Part shown: one piece after another, positions 41,440-51,495 of the stretch
Layout of the letters: every line of letters begins with the position of its first letter
Numbering within the stretch: position 1 is the first letter of the stretch
Assembly (NCBI RefSeq): GCF_965262965.1
Contig: NZ_OZ253573.1
Span: 2,108,001-2,172,000 of the forward strand
Origin: Poriferisodalis sp965262965
GTDB lineage: Bacteria; Actinomycetota; Acidimicrobiia; Acidimicrobiales; Poriferisodalaceae
Length of the DNA stretch: 64,000 nt
Reading direction: 5' to 3'
Notes under the pieces: generated by a model
What the model was told of the DNA's origin: nothing
The model's input: the letters and a program-made list of their open reading frames with translations, nothing else
The model's database searches: none
Made by a program: the position numbers and the translations under genes

Positions 41440-41462
41440 GACCGTTCACTTGCATCCACCGA
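40679..41462 (-). mobile_element. Shortened IS30-family element retaining both ends
   Basis: Terminal inverted repeats CGGTGGTTGCAAGTGA (40679-40694) and the complement of the right end CGGTGGATGCAAGTGA (to 41462) differ at one base. The element is about 784 bp, some 300 bp shorter than typical IS30, and its transposase lacks the N-terminal DNA-binding part. No clear target duplication was found. It probably cannot move itself but keeps both ends. Confidence 0.65.
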
Positions 41463-41931
41463 TGGAGTTCGCCGGCCAACAATGCGCGTGGGTCGTCCGA
41501 CGAGGACCCATCGACTGAACCAGGCGCGACACCCCCATGAGCGTGTTGCCTGCCGCACACTGGCCGTTCGAATGAATATCGGCTCTGGCTTCTTACACCT
41601 CGCAGGCTCAGCCCAGCTTCGATTCGCTGGAGGGTCATCTGGCAGATCGCCTAGCGATGGCCGGCCCGGGATCCGGCAGCCCCGATCTGTGCCGGTGTTG
41701 TTCAGGACCGCTGGTCCACGTGCGGAACACGCAGGCGCCCACGCTTCGCCAACTCGTCCTCTGCGTCGTCCAGCATCGATTGGGCGTGCGGTCGCGCCGA
41801 GAACTCATCGTGCAGATCGGATAGTGGTCGTAACCGGAGATCACGACGCCGACGGAACCGAACCATGCCACCGACGTTAGCTACAACGTGATGGGCGCTC
41901 TTGATCCGAATCCCCGCTGCCCTTGCTTCAA
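41463..41931. other. Stretch between the IS30 remnant and the DUF5615 pair
   Basis: No firm gene. A minus-strand ORF from ATG 41866 to TGA 41702 (54 residues, LHDEFSARPHAQSMLDDAED, acidic C-terminal half) has coding-like composition and could be an antitoxin-size protein or fragment. Nothing else is supported here. Confidence 0.3.
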
Positions 41932-42294
41932 CTAATCGCGGCGTGCATCCACATAGTGAGCACCGACGAAGGGTTTGGGATTCTCGATGGACCAGCGGTG
42001 GAGGGCATCGGCCAACCGGTAGGGCATTGCGCCGCCGCGCCCGAGTCTGGCCTTGCGCACGACAACGACCGGAACGACGGCATCGCCAGCGGCGAACGCC
42101 TGCTTCAGGATGCGCTCAAAGTCGTCCTCGTCCTCGGTCACCACAATTCGACCTTGTTCGACCGCAGTTGTGTACACGCTGTCATCGGGAGCCGCCCGCA
42201 AATCAATGTCCACGACGCTCACAGCATCGTGGCCTCGCTGGTTGAGTGCATCAACGGCAGCGCGGGGCAGCATCTCGTCGAGCAGCCACCGCAT
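41932..42294 (-). CDS. DUF5615 PIN-like toxin
   Basis: A 120-residue protein opening MRWLLDEMLPRAAVDALNQRGHDAVSV in two conserved steps, with VVTEDEDDFERIL in the middle: the DUF5615/Mut7-C PIN-like ribonuclease pattern with Asp/Glu residues for metal binding. It follows a small regulatory protein gene by 39 bases; the pair is a likely type II toxin-antitoxin module, toxin second. All expected acidic residues appear present. Confidence 0.78.
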   Translation of the reverse strand: MRWLLDEMLPRAAVDALNQRGHDAVSVVDIDLRAAPDDSVYTTAVEQGRIVVTEDEDDFERILKQAFAAGDAVVPVVVVRKARLGRGGAMPYRLADALHRWSIENPKPFVGAHYVDARRD

Positions 42295-42333
42295 GGCTCG
42301 TTCAGGATTTCAGGCCCGCGGAGCATCACCGTG

Positions 42334-42783
42334 CTACGGCCTGAACCGTTGCACGACCTGTCCGCGTGCAATTGCTCGCTCGCGTTCGGAGATCATCTCG
42401 TCGATTCGCATGGCGGCAGCGCGGTTGTCCGCGATCTTTGCTTCGATCTCGTTTGAATACGCCTTGTAGAACTGGAGTGCAAGGCTGACCTGTCGGGCGT
42501 GCAGGTCGGCCTCGACGCACACTGTCTCGACGGGATCGTGCTCATCGGAAGGCACTTCGTGCAGTGACCGGATGACCTGCCAGATGTCTGGGCCGTCGAC
42601 CAAGCTGGCTCGACGCCCAGATGGCCCATCTCTGTAGACGATGCCCGGGAAGCGGCGAATCTTCATGCCTTCGTCGATGAGCAAGGCGGCCAACACGGAA
42701 GGCGATTGGTCGCTGGCTTCACCCTCGGCGTGCAGACGTTCAGCGAGATCCTCGGAAATCGGAAGAGACGCCGCGCGTGCCAC
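42334..42783 (-). CDS. Putative antitoxin partner of the DUF5615 toxin
   Basis: A 149-residue protein. The N-terminus (SLPISEDLAERLHAEGEASDQSPSVLAALLIDEGM) resembles a ribbon-helix-helix DNA-binding region; the middle FPGIVYRDGPSGRRASLVDGPDIWQVI is a DUF433-like motif often found in antitoxins paired with DUF5615 toxins; the C-terminus is a long charged helix. Reads directly into the toxin gene. The Lhr-type gene ends 50 bases away on the same strand, upstream in transcription. Confidence 0.65.
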   Translation of the reverse strand: MARAASLPISEDLAERLHAEGEASDQSPSVLAALLIDEGMKIRRFPGIVYRDGPSGRRASLVDGPDIWQVIRSLHEVPSDEHDPVETVCVEADLHARQVSLALQFYKAYSNEIEAKIADNRAAAMRIDEMISERERAIARGQVVQRFRP

Positions 42784-42834
42784 GACAAAGAGCGTAGGCG
42801 TGTGCCTCGTGCATCAGCTAGCGGTTTTTCGCGA

Positions 42835-45800
42835 TCAAGCGCGCAAGGTGGGGCCTCTGTAGCCGGGGGTGAAGCCGTTGGCCAGCAGGGTGTCGTGCAT
42901 CGGGTGCTCGGCGGCTGGGCCGGCATCAATGCGGCTCAGCTCGACCCGGGCGAGTCGGCCGGTGGCGAGGGCATTGCGGAGTGCATCGATCCAGCGCAGG
43001 TCGGTGTTGGCGTGCTCGAAGGTGTGCAGGCTGCGGCCGCCCCGGTCCAGCATGACGAGCGGGACGCCGTCGGCGAGCACGACTTGGCCCCCGGCGGTTC
43101 GACTGGGCCGACCCTCGCACGGCGGCCAGCTCAATGCGGCACCGTAGGGCTGCGCGGGATCGGTTGCCGACAGCACCACCACGCCAGGTTCGGGGCCATC
43201 GGCAGATCGCGACGCGGCGCGCATTGCAGACATTGGGGACTGCGCGCTTGGCGAGGGCCGCTCGCGGAAATCCCTCAGCCGCTCCACTGCGGCGGCTGTC
43301 GCGAACTGGGCCCCGCCGAGGCCTTCCACGAAGTGCCCGCGGCGGACGCTGCCGCGCTCTTCGAGGGCGCGCAGAATGCCGTACGCGGCTGCGAAGCCTC
43401 CTGGGTGGCCCTCGGCGAGCACTCCGGGGCGAGTGACGACGCCGTGGCGTTCGAGCAGGGCCAGCGCTGCACTGTGCGCCCGCTCGGTGGGAGTCGGTGC
43501 AGGCTCAAGCAGCAGTGCCACCAGGGACCAGCGTCCCGCAACGGTGGAAGGCCCCCCGGCGCGCAGACGGCCCGGGCGAGGTCGGCGGCCCGATCCCGGC
43601 ACTGGACCCGAGCGCGTCAGCACGCCAGGGCGTCGGTGCCGTGGTGCGTGGCGGCTGCGCGCTGCCGCAGACTTGGGGGCACGACGTTTGCGGGGACCGA
43701 GGCCGCGCAGCGGGGCGAACGTATCGTTGGTGACCAGCCCGGCCCACACCAGATCCCACAACGCCGTCAGCACACGGGTGGTGAATTCCGGGCTGGTCGC
43801 TGAGAGTCCTTGCAGCGATCCCGCGTGGGAGTCCGAGTCGTCTCCGGCGTCACCGCGCAGCGCCACCGTCGCGGCTGCAAACAGGTCGGGCCAGAACGCT
43901 GCCCCTCGCTGGGCGAGGTGGTTCAGCACGGCCTGCGAGATTGGGTCCGGGCTTCTCGCATCACCGTCGTCGGTCTCGAGCTCGGATGGCGGACTGGGAG
44001 CTGATCTGGGCGGCGGTGCCAGCATCGCGATCTCGTCTCGCCAGAACAAACGCACGCGTCCGTCGTTGGGCCCGAGCGCGCCGGCACCCATCCACACCAG
44101 ATCGCCGCCCGAGATGAGAGCGTCGAGATCGGCCGGGCTGTAGTGGCGCACACGCGCCGGCAGCACGTCGGTTTCGAGTGTGGAGGCAACGAGCGGCGAG
44201 CCCACCAACTGCGTGATGGCATCGGCCAGCCCGTCCGGTCCGCCGCGGGGTCGGTCAACGCTGTGCCATGCACACAGGAACCGTGCGTAGGCATCGGGCT
44301 CGACGGGCTCGACCTCGCGGCGTAGGCGGGCCAGCGAGCGCCTGCGCACGGATCGCAACACCGCGACGTCGCACCACTCGGTGCCGGTGCCATCGGGCCG
44401 GAACGCGCCCCGAGTGAGGCGGCCAGCGGTTTCGAGCCGGTGCAGTGACGCCGTGATCCGGCTCAGAGGCACACCGAGGCGAGCCGCCGGCGCCTCGGCG
44501 GTGAACGGAACATGCGTGGAGGCGAAGCGGGCCACGAGTTCGTCGAGCGGATCAGCGGTCGCTGCGGCATCGGGTGATGGTGTCCACGACATCAACGACG
44601 CGGGAAGGCCACCGGGCAACGCACAGCCCAGAGCGTCACGACAGCGAGCGGCGTCCTCGACGGCTATGTAGCGGGTCTCATCCGCAATTCGCACCTCGGC
44701 GACTCGGCGCTGCGCTATCAGTTCGGCCAGCCAATCCCGTCCTGGGGGCGAGCTAAACGCCGACGCTGCATCCGGCGGGCCGGGGTCTGTCGGCACGCGG
44801 TCCGTCGGCTCGGCACCCGTCGGGTCGACACCCCCTGGCTCGGCAGGCGCAGTCGCGGCAGGCGCAGGTTCGCACCGGTGCGATACCTCGGCGGCGGTGA
44901 GATCACCGACGCGGGCGAACACGTCGGCCAGCTCATCGACGCTGCGAGCGCGGCGGCCGTCGGCCAGCCGCTGCAGCTCGAGTTCGAGCTCGGCCAGCAC
45001 TTCGGCATCGAGCAGCTCGCGCAGCTCTTCTGTGCCCAGCAGATCGGCGAGCAGCTCGCGATCCAGCGAAAGAGCCGCGGCACGTCGCTCGGCCAGCGGC
45101 GCATCGCCGCCGTACATGAAGACCGAGATCCAGTCGAACAGCAGGCTTTGCGCCATGGGCGACGCGCCATCGGTGTCGACGGTGACCATGCGGATCTTGC
45201 GAGAAGCAATGTCGCTCAGCACCTCGGCGAGCGCCGGCACGTCGAAGACTTCTTGCAGGCACTCGCGTGATGTCTCGAGCAGCATCGGGAAGCTCGGGTA
45301 CTTCGCCGCCACCTCCAGCAGGCCCGCCGAGCGCTGGCGCTGCTGCCACAGCGGGACGCGCTCACCGGGCCGGCGGCGCGGCAGCAACAGCGCCCTGCCC
45401 GCCACCTCCCTGAACCGGGACGCGAACAGCGCCGTGGAAGGCAAGTGGGCGACGATGACGTCACGCACCTCGTCGGGGTCGAGCGCCACGTCTGTTCCGT
45501 CGAGACCCGGGCCGTTCAGTTTGGATGCGTCGCGTGCCGGCGAATCCCACGCCGAACCGTTGCCAGCTGGGCCGCCGTCGTGCCAATCGTCGGGTGACCA
45601 GACGTCTGGCAGGCGCAGCACGATGCCGTCGTCGCTCCACAGCAGCTCGACCGGGGCGTCGCCGGCGACGGCAGGATCCTGTGCGAACTTCGCCTGCAGG
45701 GCGATGCCCCACGGCGCGTGGACCCTGGCGCCGAACGGGGTCAGGATGCACACACGCCAGTCGCCGATCTCGTCCCGGAACCGCTCGACGACGATCATGC

Positions 45801-48099
45801 GATCGTCGGGCACCACACCGGTCGCGGCACGCTGCGCATCGAGATACCGCAGGACGTTCACCGCTGCGGTGCGGTCCAAGCAGTGATCGCGCTGCAATCG
45901 TTCGACCAGACGGGCCGTGGTGCTGCGTTTGGACTCGGCGTCAGCGGAAGATGACCCGGCATTGAGGCGCGTCAACCCGGCCTCGGCATCGAGGCGCGTC
46001 AGCTCGGCCTCGAGGTTCGCGGGCAGCTCGTCGGCGACGGAGCGAATGAATGCACCGACGGCGCGGCCGAGTTCAAGGGGTCGGCCGGGCCCGTCTCCGT
46101 GCCAAAACGGCATCTTGCCCGGCTCGCCTGGTGCGGGCGTGACCACGACGCGCTCGTGGGTGATCTCGACGATCCTCCACGTCGACGCTCCCAGCAGGAA
46201 CGTCTCCCCCACGCGCGCCTCGTACACCATTTCCTCGTCGAGCTCGCCGACGCGCGAGCCGTCGGTGGTGAACACGGCGTACAGGCCCCGGTCCGGAATG
46301 GTGCCGGCGTTCGTGACCGCCAAGCGGCCCGCACCTTGGCGGGCCCGCAGCATTCCCGCGGTTCGATCCCACACGATGCGCGGCCGCAGCTCGCGGAACT
46401 CCTCGGAGGGGTAGCGGCCGGCGAGCAGGTCGAGCACGGCCGTGAACACCTCTTCGCTGAGCTGCTCGTACGGCGCAGAGCGGCGCACGACGGCCAGCAG
46501 GTCAGCGACCGCCCAGTCGTCGACAGCGACCATCGCGACGATCTGCTGGGCCAGCACGTCCAGCGGCTGGCGCGGGTAGTGGATCGACTCGATTTGGCCC
46601 GTCCCCATCCGCTGCGCCACGACGGCTGCCTCGACGAGATCGCCCCGGTGGCGAGGGAAGATCTTCCCGACGCTCGGCTCGCCGACCTGGTGGCCCGCAC
46701 GGCCGATCCGTTGCAGTCCTGATGCGACCGAGCCCGGCGACGCCACCTGGATCACCAGGTCCACGGCGCCCATGTCGATACCCAGCTCCAGCGATGACGT
46801 GGCAACGATGGCGCGGACGCGGCCAGCCTTCAGATCGTCTTCGATCGCGAGCCGCTGTTCGCGGCTGAGCGAGCCGTGGTGCGCTCGCACCAGCTCGGCA
46901 CCCGGCGGGGGTGAAGTGCCCTCGGCCTCGGCCGCCCGGTTCAGGCCATCGAGGTGCAGCTCGTTGAGACGTGTTGCCAATCGCTCGGCGAGGCGGCGAG
47001 CGTTCACGAAGATGATCGTGGAGCGGTGGGCCTCCACTAGCGCCAGCAGACGCGGGTGGATGGCGGGCCAGATGCTGTTGGAGTGGGTCTGGGCAGGGGG
47101 TTGTAGCTCCGCGGTCGCCGGTTCAGATGGCACCGCTGCGTCCGCGGGCGCCGGCACTTCCAATGGCGCCGCAGTAGCCGACGACGACGCTCCCAATGGC
47201 GCCGGCGGTGCGAAATCGTCGTCGGGATCGGCGCGTTCGACGACGCGGCCGCTGGGGCCTGTCCCGGCACTGGCTGCGGCCAGGTCGCCCATGTCCGACA
47301 CCCCGACAATCACTTCCACGTCGATCTGCTTGGTCATGCCGACATCGGTGATCTCGACGTGTCGGTCCGCCGGACGGAGCGGGTCGGTGCCGCCGAGGAA
47401 CCGCGCGACCTCGGACATCGGCCGCTGTGTTGCCGACAGCCCGATGCGCTGAGGAGCCCCTCCGGTCTTCTCCGCAGTCAGCTCGCACAGTCGCTCCAAG
47501 GAGAGCGCTAGATGCGTGCCCCGCTTCGTCGCCGCGACCGAATGGATCTCATCGACGATGACCCATCGCACATATCGCAGCGTCTCGCGCGCCTGCGACG
47601 TCAGCATGAGGTACAGCGACTCGGGCGTCGTGATGCAGATGTCGGGCGGCCGGGTCACCAACCGCCGCCGCTCCGCCGCACTGGTGTCCCCGGTGCGCAC
47701 GCCGACCGTCGGCAAATGCACCTCGATGCCGAGGCGCTCGGTCGCCAAGCTGATGCCGCGCAGCGGTGCCCGCAGGTTCTTGTCGACGTCGACCGCGAGC
47801 GCTCGCAGCGGCGAGAGGTACAGCACCCGGGTGCGCTCAGCTCGGGCGGGCTCGGGTTCGCTCATGATCCGGTCGATGGCCCACAGGAACGCTGCGAGGG
47901 TCTTGCCCGAGCCGGTGGGCGCCGCGATGAGACAGTGCTGGCCGGCGGCGATGGTGCGCCACCCGGCCACCTGGCATTCCGTCGGCGCAGCGAACGTCGT
48001 CGCGAACCACTCCGCGGTCGGCGTCGAGAACGCGCTCAGCGCAGGATGGCTGTTGCGCCGCCCGGCTGCGACGTCGTCAGAGGTGGATGGTGTGCGCAT
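42835..48099 (-). CDS. lhr: Lhr-type superfamily 2 DNA helicase
   Basis: A 1,754-residue helicase from ATG 48099 (frame extends further but only into the neighbouring broken gene). Walker A APTGSGKT (60-67), DEIH box in VIVDEIHSV, SAT motif GLSATQRP, then helicase C-terminal motifs (TSSLELGIDMG; QRIGRAGHQVG), a winged-helix/beta-barrel module and the long Lhr C-terminal domain. Lhr acts in replication-coupled repair. It is longer than most Lhr proteins because of low-complexity Pro/Ala inserts near residues 330-390 and 1240-1280. Confidence 0.9.
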   Translation of the reverse strand: MRTPSTSDDVAAGRRNSHPALSAFSTPTAEWFATTFAAPTECQVAGWRTIAAGQHCLIAAPTGSGKTLAAFLWAIDRIMSEPEPARAERTRVLYLSPLRALAVDVDKNLRAPLRGISLATERLGIEVHLPTVGVRTGDTSAAERRRLVTRPPDICITTPESLYLMLTSQARETLRYVRWVIVDEIHSVAATKRGTHLALSLERLCELTAEKTGGAPQRIGLSATQRPMSEVARFLGGTDPLRPADRHVEITDVGMTKQIDVEVIVGVSDMGDLAAASAGTGPSGRVVERADPDDDFAPPAPLGASSSATAAPLEVPAPADAAVPSEPATAELQPPAQTHSNSIWPAIHPRLLALVEAHRSTIIFVNARRLAERLATRLNELHLDGLNRAAEAEGTSPPPGAELVRAHHGSLSREQRLAIEDDLKAGRVRAIVATSSLELGIDMGAVDLVIQVASPGSVASGLQRIGRAGHQVGEPSVGKIFPRHRGDLVEAAVVAQRMGTGQIESIHYPRQPLDVLAQQIVAMVAVDDWAVADLLAVVRRSAPYEQLSEEVFTAVLDLLAGRYPSEEFRELRPRIVWDRTAGMLRARQGAGRLAVTNAGTIPDRGLYAVFTTDGSRVGELDEEMVYEARVGETFLLGASTWRIVEITHERVVVTPAPGEPGKMPFWHGDGPGRPLELGRAVGAFIRSVADELPANLEAELTRLDAEAGLTRLNAGSSSADAESKRSTTARLVERLQRDHCLDRTAAVNVLRYLDAQRAATGVVPDDRMIVVERFRDEIGDWRVCILTPFGARVHAPWGIALQAKFAQDPAVAGDAPVELLWSDDGIVLRLPDVWSPDDWHDGGPAGNGSAWDSPARDASKLNGPGLDGTDVALDPDEVRDVIVAHLPSTALFASRFREVAGRALLLPRRRPGERVPLWQQRQRSAGLLEVAAKYPSFPMLLETSRECLQEVFDVPALAEVLSDIASRKIRMVTVDTDGASPMAQSLLFDWISVFMYGGDAPLAERRAAALSLDRELLADLLGTEELRELLDAEVLAELELELQRLADGRRARSVDELADVFARVGDLTAAEVSHRCEPAPAATAPAEPGGVDPTGAEPTDRVPTDPGPPDAASAFSSPPGRDWLAELIAQRRVAEVRIADETRYIAVEDAARCRDALGCALPGGLPASLMSWTPSPDAAATADPLDELVARFASTHVPFTAEAPAARLGVPLSRITASLHRLETAGRLTRGAFRPDGTGTEWCDVAVLRSVRRRSLARLRREVEPVEPDAYARFLCAWHSVDRPRGGPDGLADAITQLVGSPLVASTLETDVLPARVRHYSPADLDALISGGDLVWMGAGALGPNDGRVRLFWRDEIAMLAPPPRSAPSPPSELETDDGDARSPDPISQAVLNHLAQRGAAFWPDLFAAATVALRGDAGDDSDSHAGSLQGLSATSPEFTTRVLTALWDLVWAGLVTNDTFAPLRGLGPRKRRAPKSAAARSRHAPRHRRPGVLTRSGPVPGSGRRPRPGRLRAGGPSTVAGRWSLVALLLEPAPTPTERAHSAALALLERHGVVTRPGVLAEGHPGGFAAAYGILRALEERGSVRRGHFVEGLGGAQFATAAAVERLRDFRERPSPSAQSPMSAMRAASRSADGPEPGVVVLSATDPAQPYGAALSWPPCEGRPSRTAGGQVVLADGVPLVMLDRGGRSLHTFEHANTDLRWIDALRNALATGRLARVELSRIDAGPAAEHPMHDTLLANGFTPGYRGPTLRA

Positions 48100-48111
48100 T
48101 CGAATCACCGA

Positions 48112-48977
48112 CAATCCAAGCCGATCACGCGCACCGCGGACGGCATGATCAAGGCCACCGCGCTCATGGACCCAGCCACCGGTGCCACATTCCGCGCCGT
48201 CATCGACGACGTGGCGCAGCGCTTCAGTGAAGTCGACAAACGCGACCAGCGCCCCGATGCCGTCGAGCCGCGCAGCTACGCCCATTGCCGACTCGACGCA
48301 CTGGTCGCACTCATCGATCTCGACGCGCACCGCGCCAGCCGCCGTTGCCTCGACGAGGAGGAAGATCGACTCTGGCCCGAACTACGCGACTTCTGGGGAG
48401 CCGAACCCCGGGCACCGCTGGCGCGCGAACACCTCGCCCATCTGCCTGCCGACATCGCGGTACCTGAATGCGATGGCGATTGCGCTCGCGGCGCAACTTT
48501 GCCAAACCGGCGATTCGATGCCCCGAACGCGCCACGGCGACGCAATCAGGTCGTCATCGTCGCTGACGTGAAGGCCGTCGGGGCGACGAGTGGGCGCGCT
48601 GCGAGATTGCCGGCACCGGACCGATCCCGCTGCGCGAACTCGAACGCCTTTCGTGCGGTGCGGACATCTTCGGCGTCATATTCGACGGCGACGGCCAACC
48701 GCTGTGGCACGGCCGCCGGGTCCGCACCGTCACCGATGCCCAGTGGCGTGCCCTTGTTGCTCGCGATCGGCACTGCGTGCTATGTGAGGCAACCCCGAAC
48801 TGGTGCGAGGCCCACCACCTTGTCCCCTGGCAAGCGCCGCACCGAGGGTCAACGAACATCGACAACCTCGCGCTGCTGTGCACCCGTTGTCACCACGAAC
48901 TTCACGACAGCGGGCTCGAGCTGCGCCGAGGACGCCGCAACAGCTACACGCTCGAGGCCGATGTCATGCGCGAATAG
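48112..48977 (+). pseudogene. Second DUF222/HNH nuclease gene, truncated and frameshifted
   Basis: The plus strand from about 48112 encodes a DUF222 core (ATALMDPATGATFRAVID; PRSYAHCRLDALVAL) without an N-terminus. Near 48560-48600 the frame changes; the adjoining frame continues GTGPIPLRELERL, HCVLCEATPNWCEAHHLVPW and NLALLCTRCHHELH, a complete HNH domain, to TAG 48975-48977. So one frameshift and a missing 5' end. It starts 13 bases from the divergent Lhr gene, which suggests the promoter-proximal part was lost when the Lhr region was rearranged. Confidence 0.8.
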
Positions 48978-49008
48978 CGGGCCGCCGTGCGACCGACGGC
49001 GAGGCGCG

Positions 49009-49212
49009 TTAGCTGGGCGGATTGAGCGTGCCGTCGAAGCCGGTGTTGTGGGTGCCGTCGCACATGGGCTTCGAGGACGACATGCCGCAGCGGCACAGCG
49101 CCACCACCGAGTCGCTGTCGGCGACGGTGTTGCCCACGTGGTCAGTGACCGCGCAGGTTCCTTTGACCAAGAGCGGTCCGTTGTTCAATACCTGCACCGT
49201 GACGTCAGCCAT
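49009..49212 (-). CDS. CDGSH-type iron-sulfur protein
   Basis: A 67-residue protein with Cys40, Cys42, Cys51 and His55 (CRCGMSSSKPMCDGTH), the 3Cys-1His ligand set of CDGSH [2Fe-2S] proteins. Start at ATG 49212, 8 bases inside the end of the HelD gene, so translation is coupled. Longer upstream frames lack conservation. Function in this context unknown; redox or iron-sulfur transfer is the family role. Confidence 0.9.
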   Translation of the reverse strand: MADVTVQVLNNGPLLVKGTCAVTDHVGNTVADSDSVVALCRCGMSSSKPMCDGTHNTGFDGTLNPPS

Positions 49213-51439
49213 GTGAATCTCCCGAGACTCTCTCATTTGGGGCGGTTGCGTCAGTGTTGCACGCGGCAACGCCAGCATGGAGCGGATCGGGCAGCGGTTG
49301 CGACCAGACCACCGCGACGCGCTTGGTGGCACGGGTCAGCGCCACGTACAGGGCGCGCAAGCCCTGGGGCTCTTCGGCAACCATGGCATTGGGCTCGACG
49401 ACCACCACCCCGTCGGTCTCGAGTCCTTTGCAGAGGTGAACGGGCGCCAGCGTGACGCGCGGGTGCAGCGCTCCGGTGGTGTTGCGGCTTGCAGCGGTCG
49501 CACGGCCGAAATCCAATCCGGCCTCTGTGAACGCCGAAGTGATCTCGTCGATGAGCCCTGACGGCGAGACGACGAGCAGGTTCCCGCCGCCGAGCGCTTC
49601 GGTCTCTTCTTTGACGACTTGGGAGACTGCGGATGCGATGGCTTCGGCGTCTGCGGCCACGAATCGGGGCGGTGCGCCCGCGATGCGTACCGCTGCTGGT
49701 GGGGCGAGCTGTGGAGCCGTTGCGGCGAGCACACGGTTCGCGAGATCGAGGCTGGGCTGAGGGATCCGATAGCTGAGCGTCAGCTCGGCCAGCCGGGGCG
49801 CCACTGAGGCTGTCGGCAGATGGGCCAGCACTTCGTGCCAGTCGGTCGGAGCGTGCGCGGACGTGGCTTGGGCGATGTCGCCGACCACGGTCATCGAGCC
49901 ATTCAGCGATCGGCGGGCGATCATGCGCAGCGCCATCGGCGGCTGGTCCTGGCATTCGTCGACAACGATGTGACCGTACGTGCGAATGCCGCTGTCGTTC
50001 CGCCGTCGCTTCGAGCGGGTGTGCGGGCCGAGTTGTGCGTAGGCCTCATCGAGCAGCGGCACGTCCGCGTCGCTCCACTGGTAGGAGGCCTCGCTGTCGC
50101 CGCGGGGCCGGTACAGCGATTCCCACTCGGCTTCGGGGAGGAACCCCGAGGCGGCCGAGCGCAACAGCGCCCGCGAGCTGTAGAGGTCGCGCAGCAGCTG
50201 CGCAGGCGTCAGCAGCGGCCACATGCGTTCGAACGCCGCCATCACATCGGGGTGACGTGACACGCGCTCGCGCAGCTTTGCGGGGTGGGGCCGGCGCCGA
50301 TGCGACGCCGACATGGCCGCGTAGACCTCCTGCTCGACGTAGGCGCGGCCTGCGTTGTGCTGGCGGAAGCGTCGGCGGGCCTCGGACACGATGGCGCGGG
50401 ACTCGTCGACCCGCAACGTCAGGTATCCCAGCCCGAAGTCCAGCCGCAGGCCGCGACGGAGCTTGCGCTGTCGATCCGCAAGCGCGTTGGCGATGAACTG
50501 CGACATGCGGGCGTCGCCCTTGGTACGCGCCACCTCGGGCGCGTCGCCGAGGCGCACCCGGACCTCGGGAAACAGCTCGTTGAGCAGGTCGGCGAGCACG
50601 AACAGGTGCACGCCGACCTCGCCGAGGCTGGGCAGGACACGCTCGACGTATCGCAGGAACAGCCGGTTCGGGCCGACGACCAGCACGCCCTGGCCGGCCA
50701 GCGGAAACCGGTACGTGTACAGCAGGTACGCGGCTCTGTGCAGCGCCACGATCGTCTTGCCGGTGCCCGGCCCGCCCTGGCACACGAGAATGCCCTTGCG
50801 CGGACTGCGGATGATCTCGTCCTGCTCGGCCTGAATCGTGGCAACGACCTGCTTCAGCTGACCGTCGCGGTGCTCTTCGAGCGCTGCATACAGCGCGCCG
50901 TGGGCGGTCAGCCCGTTGTGGCCCGAACCTTGGGGGCCCGCAGCGTCGCCGAACGCGTCGAGATCGAACACCTCGTCCTCGAGGTCCGCCAGCTCGCGTC
51001 CTCGACACACGAAGTGGCGGCGTCGCAGGAGCCCGAGCGGATCGCCGCCAGTCGCACGAAAGAATGGCTCGGCGACGGGCGCCCGCCAGTCGACCACAAC
51101 AGGTTCTCGACGCTCGTCGGCGACCGCCAGCCGGCCGATGTAGAAGGTCTCGTTCGATGCGGTCAAGGTGCGCTGCTGTGCCGTCTCGTTTGCCGCAGTT
51201 GCCTTCGACGGCCGGTCGATACGTCCGAACACCAACGAGGACGAGCCCAGTTCGAGCTGGCTGAGTCGCCCGACCACGGCTTCCTCGATGACATCTCGTT
51301 CGAACCGCGCCTGTGTCGTGCCGCCGCGCCCTACTTCGACCATGTCACGCAGCCGTGTCGCGCGTTGCCGCGACGCTTCCAGCAGCTCGTACGCCCGATC
51401 AATTTGGGCTTGTTCTGCGGAGATTTCAGGATGGCTCAC
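49205..51439 (-). CDS. HelD/UvrD-type superfamily 1 helicase
   Basis: A 744-residue protein from GTG 51439. An N-terminal coiled region precedes FYIGRLAVADERREPVVVDWRAPVAEPFF, and Walker A QGGPGTGKT, VVDECQDQPPM (Walker B) and VTLAPVHLCKGLETDGVVVVE and LYVALTRATKRVAV motifs complete an SF1 fold. HelD proteins recycle stalled RNA polymerase; the N-terminal arrangement fits HelD better than UvrD. Overlaps the CDGSH gene. An ORF extends to 51712 but only in low-likelihood sequence. Confidence 0.85.
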   Translation of the reverse strand: MSHPEISAEQAQIDRAYELLEASRQRATRLRDMVEVGRGGTTQARFERDVIEEAVVGRLSQLELGSSSLVFGRIDRPSKATAANETAQQRTLTASNETFYIGRLAVADERREPVVVDWRAPVAEPFFRATGGDPLGLLRRRHFVCRGRELADLEDEVFDLDAFGDAAGPQGSGHNGLTAHGALYAALEEHRDGQLKQVVATIQAEQDEIIRSPRKGILVCQGGPGTGKTIVALHRAAYLLYTYRFPLAGQGVLVVGPNRLFLRYVERVLPSLGEVGVHLFVLADLLNELFPEVRVRLGDAPEVARTKGDARMSQFIANALADRQRKLRRGLRLDFGLGYLTLRVDESRAIVSEARRRFRQHNAGRAYVEQEVYAAMSASHRRRPHPAKLRERVSRHPDVMAAFERMWPLLTPAQLLRDLYSSRALLRSAASGFLPEAEWESLYRPRGDSEASYQWSDADVPLLDEAYAQLGPHTRSKRRRNDSGIRTYGHIVVDECQDQPPMALRMIARRSLNGSMTVVGDIAQATSAHAPTDWHEVLAHLPTASVAPRLAELTLSYRIPQPSLDLANRVLAATAPQLAPPAAVRIAGAPPRFVAADAEAIASAVSQVVKEETEALGGGNLLVVSPSGLIDEITSAFTEAGLDFGRATAASRNTTGALHPRVTLAPVHLCKGLETDGVVVVEPNAMVAEEPQGLRALYVALTRATKRVAVVWSQPLPDPLHAGVAACNTDATAPNERVSGDSHG

Positions 51440-51495
51440 GCTGTGTCTCGAACCTGCCTCACAGGACTCATCCGCCGAAAAACGGCCTACTAAGG

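Noticed and set aside
47512..49455. 647-codon plus-strand ORF across the Lhr 5' end
   Set aside because: The first 600 bases are antisense to Lhr; only the part from about 48112 is real (DUF222 remnant), and it then goes out of frame.
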